A DNA stretch of 64,000 nucleotides. Origin: Marvania coccoides. Its lineage: Eukaryota; Chlorophyta; Trebouxiophyceae; Chlorellales; Chlorellaceae. Each line of letters opens with the position of its first letter. Position 1 is the stretch's first letter. The translations under genes were made by a program, and so were the position numbers. Under the pieces are notes generated by a model, which saw only the letters and a program-made list of their open reading frames with translations, ran no database searches and had not been told where the DNA came from. The stretch lies in contig OY978097.1 of NCBI GenBank assembly GCA_963854735.1, positions 2,046,001 to 2,110,000 on the forward strand, given 5' to 3'. Below, in pieces: positions 55,680 through 64,000 of the stretch.

Positions 55680-56072
55680 AAAAGTGGAAGAATTTTGAAA
55701 GGAATTCTTTTAATTAGGTTGTAGGCGCATTCAATTTCCCAGCAGTACGCAGTTTTTCTTTAGTAGGCTTTTTCTTGTTTTTTTTTTTTCCGTTTGTTTT
55801 TTCCTCTCTTCACGATTTTCAGGCAGCGGCTGAATGATGCTGCCTAGGATTGCTTTTTGGCCTCCGCGTGGTTGGCCTCCCCTCCCCTCATTCAAATTCT
55901 TCTTTTTATAAACACTCATTCCATTATGACGTATAAAACACTTTTCTTCGTAAGAATGTAAAATTTGGCCAACATTACAAATTAATGACATTCTTTTGGG
56001 GGGCAGAAGAATTGATTTTTCTTTACAGAAAGAAGGATAGACACACTATCACAATGGAGCTGCAAGCGATTT
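55680..56072. other. 3' UTR of HSP70B and spacer
   Basis: T-rich sequence with T10-12 runs near 55777. No features apart from the untranslated region. Confidence 0.5.
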
Positions 56073-56240
56073 ATGGCAAGAGCTGGCTCTCAGAAAAAAG
56101 AAGGCGCTGCGTCTGAAGAGGGCGACTCCGCAGGAGGGGCAGCAACGCCCCCTTCTTCCTTCTCTATCGCCGCCGAATCAAACGCATCCGCCCCCAAGAG
56201 CACCTCAGGAGCCAACACCGACTACTGCGTCCTTTCCTAG
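56073..56240 (+). CDS. Small ORF ending in a CaaX box, 55 aa
   Basis: An ATG at 56073 opens a 55-codon frame (MARAGSQKKEGAASEEGDSA...) that ends DYCVLS followed by a stop. The last four residues, CVLS, are a classic CaaX farnesylation signal. The rest is Ser/Ala/Gly-rich with a Lys-Lys near the start. Codon use is exon-like. An out-of-frame ATG at 56054 gives an overlapping 20-codon upstream ORF. A minus-strand frame (56354-56205, MSFWAFSTMWEILDANGDDP) overlaps and is also coding-like, so the strand is not settled. A lipid-anchored micro-protein is possible but unproven. Confidence 0.3.
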   Translation: MARAGSQKKEGAASEEGDSAGGAATPPSSFSIAAESNASAPKSTSGANTDYCVLS

Positions 56241-56635
56241 GGAGCTAGTGCCCAGCATTGCGCAATCAATGCCTCCGAAATAAACAATTTCAACTGGATC
56301 GTCACCGTTGGCATCGAGAATCTCCCACATGGTGCTGAAAGCCCAAAAACTCATAATATTCTTCCTTCATTAGATATCGTACTGCACCCACCCCCCTGCG
56401 CCGTACATAAGCGCCTGGCAAAATTCCTGCGCCGCCTCCTGATCCACATGCCTGTTGATGCCTTTATACCTTCTAGTATCTGTTCTCTTAATTGCTTTTC
56501 AAAAAAAAAAAGATTTGCATGGTAAAGTAGAAAGCTTCATTTCTTCTTACGCCCGAGGTTTGACTCCGGTGAAGCAAACTTATTGCAAGGCCCCTTTTAA
56601 CCTTTAACGGTAAAATAAACAAGTTTTCTCAAAAT
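56241..56635. other. Spacer with possible minus-strand exon fragments
   Basis: Between 56205 and 56450 the minus strand reads EFCQALMYGAGGWVQYDI and then MSFWAFSTMWEILDANGDDP. Both look coding but lie in frames I could not join. Nothing firm. Confidence 0.3.
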
Positions 56636-57515
56636 ATGCTCGAGGCTGAGGTTCGGAAATTAGTGGGGGAGGCCCTGCAGAGGGAGCGGCAGCGTTGCGT
56701 CGCTCTGTTCATGTGTCTCGCGCTGACATTTGCGGCGGTCTCGCTGCAGACACCCCACTGGAAGAAGCATTCGTCTTCCGACGCCCTAGCAGCAGGAATC
56801 GCTCATGATCGCCGAATGTTGCTGTCACAACCTCCCGTTGCCCCTGCCGGGCCGGCTGTCGAGGAATCTGTCGGCACTGCTTGGCTGCAAGATGAATTTG
56901 CAGCCCTAGCATCTATCCCTACCTCTGAGGCACCCCTCTCCAACTCCACTCAGCCTGCAGACGGAATATCAGCGCCGATGCCGATATGCCGCTGCCCTGC
57001 AGCAATTCCCCAAGTAAGAGCCTCCTACTGATAGTTGCACCGTCGTGTAAAATATATGCAAGCCTTAGTCAGGAACATTCGGCATGCAACATTTGAAAAT
57101 GAAACATTATTACTAATGGTGCAAAAACTATTGGCATTGTATCCGTATGCAGGTCGAGCCTTTGTTCATTCGCGACGACGTGTTGCGCTGGAACCACGAG
57201 ACGGGGGCCCTCGTCATTTCTGCCAACACGGTAGAAATAACCGGCAGCCTGGTCGTCCGGGGCTACACTGGCATCAAACAGAGCTTATTCATCGGCGGGG
57301 ATCCCTCTATGGGTGCTTCTTCTACAGAGATTGGTGGGGGGGTGATGCGGATGTACGCCAGCGAGGCCAAGGGCGGTCCGCTGCTCACCGCTTACTCCAC
57401 TGGGCCTGCAGGCGTGGAGCTCGGGAGGTTAACTGTGCGGGGCGAGCTCTTGCAAGATACAAATGGAGAAGGCCCAGCGCGGGAGGTGGTCCTGAAACCG
57501 TCAATTAGGGTGTGA
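56636..57515 (+). CDS. Unknown single-pass membrane protein, 246 aa
   Basis: Exons 56636-57013 and 57153-57515 join in phase. An N-terminal cytosolic stretch (LEAEVRKLVGEALQRERQRC) leads to one membrane helix at about residues 22-38 (VALFMCLALTFAAVSLQ), a type II signal-anchor layout. A disordered Pro/Ala/Ser stretch follows. The second exon has a beta-rich pattern (VISANTVEITGSLVVRGYTG, LFIGGDPSMGASSTEIGGGV), which may form a beta-helix like those of viral tail or intramolecular-chaperone proteins, though this is speculative. No known family is recognised. The stop lies only 90 bp from the convergent PUB gene. Confidence 0.6.
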
Positions 57516-57605
57516 AAATTATGATTTAACATGTTAATTTTAGAGTATTTACCAAGAATATTTATTTTTACCTCGTTGCCGTTTGATGCTTGTTCATGTA
57601 TTAAT

Positions 57606-58447
57606 TCATTTGGGAGAGTCCTCTCTGTAACTGAATTTCACATGCCGCTCCTGCTTGTCGTCCTCTATGATCCGCAACGCCGCCTCCCGCCGCTTTGCCA
57701 GCTCCGCCGCCCTGGAAGCAGCGCCGCCGAGCCCCTTTTCGATCTTATTGCTCAGCAGCTTGCTCAGCTTGTCCAACTCGGCGCACGCCAGCTCGAAGAT
57801 CTCCCACTCCGGCGTGCCTGGCTGGTGCTGGAAGACGAAAGAGCGCTGGAAGCCCACCACTGATGCGTGCCAGCCTGCAGCGATCATGAACGCTTCGCCC
57901 CCAGGAGCGTCGCGAATGTGCTTCGAGAACGCCGCATTCTCGATTTTTATCTGCACCGAAGATGGGGAAGAATATTGAGCGTGCATTCATTGAGTTTGAA
58001 AAGAAAATAGTTGTATTTCTAAAGAGGCTTGCCCTCCGAAATTTTTCGTCGTCGGGAAATTCCTTGACGTTAGTCATCACTTTCTCCAAAAAGTCCACAG
58101 TGTCCTTGATCTGCTCCAGCTTCCTGCACGAATCGAAATGGGCCAAGCCGTCATTTAGGTTTAGATAAATGTGCACCTGGGGGCAAAAAAGTGGCGGGGC
58201 CCGACACTGTGTACAGTTTGTTTGCCCCAACCTCCCCTCCCCTCCGCAAGAATTAGAGACAGGTGATTGCGCCGTACCTGTGCTTGTCGTCGTTGAGCTC
58301 CCAGTTGACCACCCGCAGGATTGTTTTGCGGGCCTCCTGCAGCTTGGCGTTCTCCTGCGTTGCTTGGACGACGGGCAGTTCTGCGCTCTTTTCCAGCCAC
58401 TTCTGCCGTACCACAGCGGGATCCACGCGACCTTGTTCCTCGCTCAT
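57606..58447 (-). CDS. PUB-domain protein, about 219 aa, splice site uncertain
   Basis: Exons 58447-about 58278, 58176-58033 and 57950-57606. A PUB domain spans the last two: VDFLEKVMTNVKEFPDDEKF, then RRIKIENAAFSKHIRDAPGG and EAFMIAAGWHASVVGFQ. PUB domains bind the tail of p97/Cdc48 and occur in PNGase and UBX/UBXD proteins. The first exon also reads like part of a PUB helix (LQEARKTILRVVNWELNDDK). Intron 2 has a GC donor (gcaagc at 58032). The usual GT donor at 58277 puts exon 2 out of frame by one base. A GC donor a few bases later (after TACGGC) would restore it, or one base is missing. Otherwise no catalytic domain is visible. Confidence 0.68.
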
Positions 58448-58958
58448 GCTTCTAACTGTCTTAAACCGATGCCCGACAGGACCTTCTCTCTTGAAAAACA
58501 AAACCTGATCTCAAAACAAAAATTGAGAGTGACTGGTGCGTTGCTGTGGCTGAATCAACAATGCGCCTATTTAAAAATTATTTTGCAAGGTATATTAAAC
58601 CAAGAACGTCCCATCAATAGAGCTTATTTGTTGTTGTTGTTTTTTGGAAGCTGAGGTGTTCGTATAAAATTCGCATTAATTGCATATTACTATATCTGGC
58701 TTTAAATTGGTTTGAAATTATTTTTTACATCACACAAAAGCTTTGCAGCGATCCTTGATGCACATGCATTATTGAATTATTGAAATCAAAAGATGACATC
58801 CGACTTGAGCGCCCTTGTGCGTGTTTTGCATGGCGCAAAGTACACACTTGAAGAGTGAGAACTAAGAAACAAAGCCCCGTACCGATATGTTTGCTGTAGA
58901 CTCTGAATCGCCATCTGGTCTGCCGCCGCCTCACCCTTTTTTTGTTTTGTTTTTGCAG
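58448..58958. other. Spacer, 511 bp, possibly with the first Urb2 exon
   Basis: AT-rich, with T runs before the acceptor at 58958. The first visible exon of the next gene has one base completing a codon, so at least one upstream exon must exist. I could not find it here. Confidence 0.4.
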
Positions 58959-61900
58959 GCAATTAAATGCTGCGCAGGTCCTCTCTGACGATCTCTACTC
59001 CTCCTCGCAACCCCATCTCCCTGAGCTCATCCGCGCGCACTTCACCGGGTCGCTGCTTGAGTGGCTGCTAAAGGCGGTCGGGCGCCCCGTCAAATCCACA
59101 GCCTTTCAGGACGGCGACGATGTACTTGGCCCTCAACCTCTGGATTCAACTCTCAAACTGTGGAAGATCCTCTCAGAGGTCCTCAGGAGCCCCATCATCC
59201 CTGCAGACCAGCAGCTCCCAGCCTCGCTGCTCTCGACCACTGTCGCCTTGCTCCGCCAACTTGGCGAGGCCCTAAGCAGCAGGGACTATGCCACCGTCAG
59301 CATTGTTAAACAAGTCGAAACCGTCATTGAGACGCTTTCGACCAAGTTTTCGGCCTCATTTAAGCCTCCTATGGACCTAACGGTGGCTTTGGCAGAGGCA
59401 GCTCTTGAGCGTTACTCCAGCAGCGACGACGGCAAAAAATTCGCTTTCATGGCTGTGGACCTGCTCTTCCGTCAGCTCCAGCTGCACCCCAACCCGAGAA
59501 AAGCGTGGGAGGCGGTCTTTCCGCGGCTCGCTGTGCCGTTGATTTCTGTCGGCTTCCAGCGCGGCGCTCCTGTCATCTACTACAATGTAGACGGTACGGA
59601 GGAGTACGAAGCATCCAAGAGCCCGGAGAAAGCGTGCAAAATGGTGCTGCAGGCGGTGGTGTTTGCGCAGGCCCACGTTCCCGCCTTGGCGGAGGCGGCA
59701 GCAGGAGTCGCTGCCAAAAACGGCAGCACGGGAGGCGGCAACCGGGTGTATGCCGGGCAGCTGTTTGCCACCGTGCAGGCGCTGCTGGAGACGGTGCGTG
59801 AGGAAGAACGCAAAGACGGCGGAAGGGGCGATTCGACGCCGGTGTTGCGTGCCCTGCCGTGGCTGGTGGGGCGGTATTGCGCTGCGCTAGGGGTACACCA
59901 CAGAGCCGCAGAGGTGGCAGCGACAATTTCAGGGCAGCAGCAAGATGCAGGGACGGCTTCAGGCGAAGGCGCATCTGGCAGCAGCCAGGGCGGCGTTCCA
60001 CGTGATGGTGACTTCAAGGTGTTTGCGGCGTTTAGCGCCCAGCTGCTGCGTGCCCTGGAGGCTGCGGCTGACAGAAGCGCAAGCGGGGTGTGGCGGTACG
60101 ACCCGGAGGCTTCGACGACCGTGGCATCCCTGTTGAGGCAAGCTCATAAACAAATTAAATAGATAATATAATATTAATAACAATTTCTGCGATTTTCTTA
60201 TCGCCTGAACAATTCCATCGTATTCATATCATTAAATTTGTTTGTTTCCTCTCTTCAATCACCGTCAATGCAGGGCTTTAGCGCAGGTATGTGGCGCTCT
60301 AAAGTCCTGCAACATTTACCGGCCAACGGAGGACCCTCAGGGCGCCCACAGGGGCTGGCTGGCGACGCTGGTCGCAGTCACATGCAGTATGGGGGCCGCA
60401 GCTGTGCGCGCGGACGCGGAAGAGGTAGACGCTGCCGTTGCTGGCGCTTCCCTTGAGGCGCTGGAAGCAATTTTAGCGGTAGAGCATCGAGGGGTGCAGA
60501 GCCACCTCCCCACGCTGTGGCCCATCCTCTGGTCGCATTCTACCGCAGCTGTGGCTCGTGGGGACATCCCAGCGCACATCCGCGTTGCGTGCTCTCTCGT
60601 TCAAGCCTACTCCGAGCTCCGCCAACTAGAGGTGCTGCTAGCGTCGCTGGCGGAGGCCCTTTCCGGGCTGGACGACGCAGGCAGCCAGGCAGCAGACGCA
60701 TTAATACACAGCAGCGGCTTCTCCCGCGTTTTCAGTGCTGCTGTGCGTGCTGTGCCCAGCGGGCAAGTCGCGCCCCTCGTGCGCATGGTAGCGGCGTGGG
60801 TGCCAAAGCTGTCGGCCCACCCGTCGAGCTGCTCGGTGCTCGCTGGGCTGGGCAAACAGTGCCTGGCGTCGCTGATCCTGGACGTCACCACAGCGCCGGC
60901 AGCGGCAGCGGCAGCGGAAGTACTGGTGGCTGCACTGGCTGGCCCGCTCCTCGCTGCGCTCCAGCGCGTGGTCTCTGATGGGCACACGCAGAGTCATCAT
61001 GGTGTAGCGCAGCTCACAACAGCAGCGTTGACGCTCTTTAATTCGTCAGCGAGCCTCCACGCCACCTGCTGCCTGCTGCACCCACAGGTGCAGCCTCTTC
61101 CTGGTCACGCAGTGCGGCCCAGCGCTGGTGCAGGAACCCATCCCGGAGGGTACTTTGACTCGCTGTTTCCTGGCGGCAGCGATCAGCAGATGAAGTCGTT
61201 GCACTGGCCGTCACAGGGCTGCAAAGCCGTCTGGCAGCTGGCCGCAGAGAACAGCGCCGCGCCTCCCTCGCTGCAAGAAGAGGTTTTGGTAGCAGCAGCG
61301 CAGCGATTGTACACGCTGCACCACTGGAGGCTGCACATCCAGCACGCTTGTGGAAGTGGCAGCAGTGACGGCAACAGCAGCGCTGCGGAAGACGCCGTTT
61401 CCGCCTCTTCCGTTGGTGCGGAGGCGCAGTTTGTGGCGCGGCTGCTGCTAAAGCGGGCTGCAGGACAGGGCTATTCGTCACCGCTCAATTTATTGTCTGC
61501 AAACAGGGGCAGCGCTATGTGGGAAGCTGCTGAGGCTTCCCTGGCAGAAGACGACCTCGTGGATGCAGCAGGGGTGCTCTTGGACCTTGACGTAGGTCAC
61601 CCGTCGACTTCCAGGCTGGCTGCCGTCATGCCCAGCGCTGTGGCCCTCAGAGTGGCTCGCTGCCTCAGGTACACTACTTTGATTTACTTCGATTTACTTT
61701 ATAAACTTATTTTTCATTTGGGAAAAGGAGGGGATTTCTAGAATGACTAACAAGCAAGTTACCTCTCGCCGGTATAATTACAATTCACAGCGACTGCAAC
61801 AATTTCTCAAACTTATTTTTTGCAGAGAGAGCTTGGAAGAGACCAGCGATGGCGAGCCGCTGATGAAGAAAGCCAAGACCAGTACGGGAGGAGGTGGCGC

Positions 61901-64000
61901 CACAATGAGCGCCAGTAAAGGCGGCGTCGAAGAGGCGCTGATCAAGTGCCTGGAGAAGGCTGCAAAAGGGCGCCTGGGGGTCGATAAGCTCGGCAGAGCG
62001 CTGAAACAAGCGACCGATGCCCTCCTTGCCCCCCCGCCCCCGCCGCCGCGCCGATACATGCCATTCAAGCGCGCTTCTCATGGAATGGCGGAAGGAAAGT
62101 CGGCGAGCGCAATGGATAAGCTCAAACATATGTTCTGCAGCCTTGCCGAGCCTTTCTCTCCGCTGGCTGCGGTTTCCTCAGAGGGCGCTGCAGCCATGCT
62201 GTGCTGCGGCTTATTTGCGCCTTTTTTTTTGAAGGCGTCTTCGAGTGCAATGGATGCAAAAGCTGCGGCGCATGCGCTGTCATTCGCCGCCTCATCGGCA
62301 GCGGCAGCAGCGTGCCCCACCGCCCTTGCCTGCGAAGCCATTCCCGACTTCCTGGCTGCTGTTATAGCCGATTCACTGCGGGGCCAAGACTGGAACTGCC
62401 CCGAGGCTGGTTTTTTGAACGCTGTGCAGGCTGCCATGCGCGCCCACACCTCCGCCATCTTTGTATCTAAAGACGAGGTTGCCGGCCGCGCTCTGCAGCT
62501 GTGGATGACGAAAGCGGCCTCTCAGGCCAAAGAATCAATGCCCCACGCCGCCCTTGTCGAGGCTGGCATCGCAGCGATTGCGGCAGCGCTGGGCGTGCCT
62601 CTGCCCGGCATTCCAGCCGTGGCCTGCAGCGGAAACGGCAGCGCCAGCCCTTTTGAGCCCCCAGGTAGCTTAAACCCCGCACAAGAGAGGCTGGGAGTGG
62701 ACATTGTGGCTGGCGTGGAGTCCATGCTGCCTTCTTTCCTTGAGGCTGCACCGGTTTTGACCGTAGTCGAGGGTGGGTCCAGCAGCAGCCTTCCCCTTGC
62801 TGATATTGCGGCAGCGAGGCTGGGGATGGTGTCCGCGTGCGCTGGCGCCATCGTCGCCATTCGCTGCGCTGCCCCGCCGTCCGTGCTAGATGCGCTGCCG
62901 AGTTCGAGTACGGTGCTGCAGCGCTCCCCAGAGGACTGCCGGCGCGCTGCCCAAGCGATGAGCACCTGGTTGAGACTGTTGGAGAAGGACGAGCGATTGT
63001 GCCTCTCAAGCGAGGAAGAGGCGGCGGTTGCGCGGATCCTGGGGTACTTTGAGGCGATCTGCTCAGCCACAGGCCTTGCAAAGCCAGCGGCAACGCCGGA
63101 GCACTACATCAGCCTGGTGTGCATGCTGCTGCATGTGCTGAGCATGCTGCAATTGAATTTTGATGTGGACCCTGTGCGCCGCACCACGCCCCTGGTAGCA
63201 GTCTTTCCTGCTGTGCCGGTCGCGCGGAAAGGCGGCATGGCGCCGGGTTTGCAGCTCCCTAGGGCCTGTGCATTGCGCGCACTACGTGTTCTGCTTGAAG
63301 GCAGCACAAGCCAGCAGCTGCGCGAAGTTTTGGCGTTCTTGGACACCGTTTTGACCGCCCCACCAGGCGGTGGCATTGAGGAGGCCTACCGGCTGCCCTG
63401 CGCCGAGCTGGCGCTGATGGCGCTGGAAGGGTGCGGCTCCAAGTCCTCTGTCGTCACCCTGGGGCAACGCTCGGAGCGGCTGGCCGCAGCTCTGACGCAG
63501 TGCATCGTTCAAATTGCATGCCCGCTGGTAAAGGGACATAAGAGCAGCAGCGCCACCTTCCAGGACCTGGTGGCCGCTGTGGCGGCTGCAGCTGGTGCAG
63601 AAAAGCCGCAGTTAACGCGAGAACCCGTGAAGTGGACTCTTCGCCGCCCAGCGGGCCCTCGGATTGAGGATGAGCTGCTTCTCACCGTCGCCACAAGTTT
63701 GCGCGCCTTAGAGTCGATTATTGCGCGTCCCAAAGCGTTCCCTCTGTCCGGGCAGCACATAGCACGCATTATCCAGGCCGTGGAGGCGCTGTGCGGCGCT
63801 CAATCGTGCCTCTCAAGCCTCCACAGCATTGACCAGGTGGCGGCAGCGGCATTTGCCAATTGTTGCCATCTGCTCACGGCGTCGATGCGCCACCGCGCCG
63901 ATGCGCTGGGCCGCTGCATGCCGTTGCTGGGCCAGGCGCTGCGGCGGCTTTTGGCGGTGCTTGTGGGGTGGGAAAAGGAGGCGTTCGGGCGGCACCCCCC
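58959..64000 (+). CDS. Urb2/Npa2-like nucleolar ribosome-biogenesis protein, 5' and 3' partial
   Basis: Exons 58959-60137, 60274-61668 and 61826 to the right edge are in phase, giving over 1,580 residues of alpha-helical repeats (for example KLWKILSEVLRSPIIPADQQ, RVACSLVQAYSELRQLEVLL, LLTVATSLRALESIIARPKA). The pattern of the last part fits the Urb2/Npa2 family. These proteins act with Npa1/Urb1 in early 60S pre-ribosomes and 27S pre-rRNA processing in the nucleolus. A Lys/Arg stretch (MKKAKT near residue 870) may be nuclear. The first intron has a GC donor (TTGAG|gcaagc at 60138), required to keep frame. The gene runs off the window; the 5' exon is also missing. Tiny unrelated families of helical repeats could look similar. 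Confidence 0.6.

Noticed and set aside
1..64000. CRISPR arrays, rRNA, tRNA or bacterial operons
   Set aside because: No spaced direct repeats, no T-loop/cloverleaf pattern noticed by eye, and the genes have introns.

Overview
This window looks like nuclear DNA of a photosynthetic eukaryote, most probably a chlorophyte green alga. Almost every gene is split by short introns, GC-rich exons alternate with AT-rich spacers full of homopolymers, and many products are plastid proteins encoded in the nucleus. These include a plastid HSP70, a Toc34-type import GTPase, a sulfate-binding subunit of the plastid sulfate ABC transporter, a ferredoxin with an FdC2-like tail, a pTAC5-like protein and a plastid-looking HNH nuclease. 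A nucleus-encoded plastid sulfate-binding protein is what points to green algae. I could not fix the genus. No operon, CRISPR, tRNA or rRNA was seen.

Layout, left to right. 1-1970: a near-perfect 150-bp inverted repeat and decayed coding remnants. 1974-3864 (+): unknown membrane protein. 4401-5861 (-): RAMA-domain protein. 6778-8449 (-): plastid sulfate-binding protein. 8736-10728 (-): pTAC5-like. 10967-11699 (+): PRA1. 11925-13049 (-): phosphopantetheinyl transferase. 13523-14732 (-): frame-broken unknown gene. 14968-15549 (+): URM1. 15964-17348 (+): GH16 glucanase. 17946-19502 (+): double-hotdog thioesterase. 19775-24002 (-): FHA/PHD protein with a Ki-67-like layout. 25161-26311 (-): RING-CH protein. 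26940-28752 (+): CBM48 protein. 29950-31051 (+): HNH nuclease. 31680-32464 (-): ferredoxin. 32692-34028 (+): AKR2-like ankyrin protein. 34566-36081 (+): Toc34. 36317-36944 (-): LSm4. 37212-39007 (+): caprin-like RGG protein. 39533-43112 (-): SERCA Ca2+-ATPase. 44998-46300 (+): SAM synthetase. 47529-49475 (+): Rpn13-like. 50113-51003 (-): archease. 51410-52573 (+): LysM protein. 53356-55679 (+): HSP70B. 56636-57515 (+): unknown anchored protein. 57606-58447 (-): PUB-domain protein. 58959 to the right edge (+): Urb2/Npa2-like nucleolar protein, 3' end missing.

Genes are packed at about one per 2 kb with many head-to-head pairs under 300 bp apart: pTAC5/PRA1, ferredoxin/AKR2-like, LSm4/caprin-like. 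Shared themes are plastid biogenesis (Toc34, AKR2-like, HSP70B, pTAC5), sulfur use (sulfate-binding protein, URM1, SAM synthetase) and RNA metabolism (LSm4, archease, Urb2, caprin-like).

Most noteworthy: (1) an algal protein combining an FHA domain, a PP1-docking-like motif, four copies of a 27-residue repeat ending in WTP, and a PHD finger; (2) the long inverted repeat at the left edge; (3) at least four introns with GC rather than GT donors, inferred because only they keep recognisable domains in frame; (4) a 56-bp dispersed repeat attached to A-rich tracts in two places; (5) small unlisted ORFs, one ending in a CaaX box.

Exon borders come from reading splice signals and checking phase by hand. 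Protein names rest on motifs I recognise, not on a database search.
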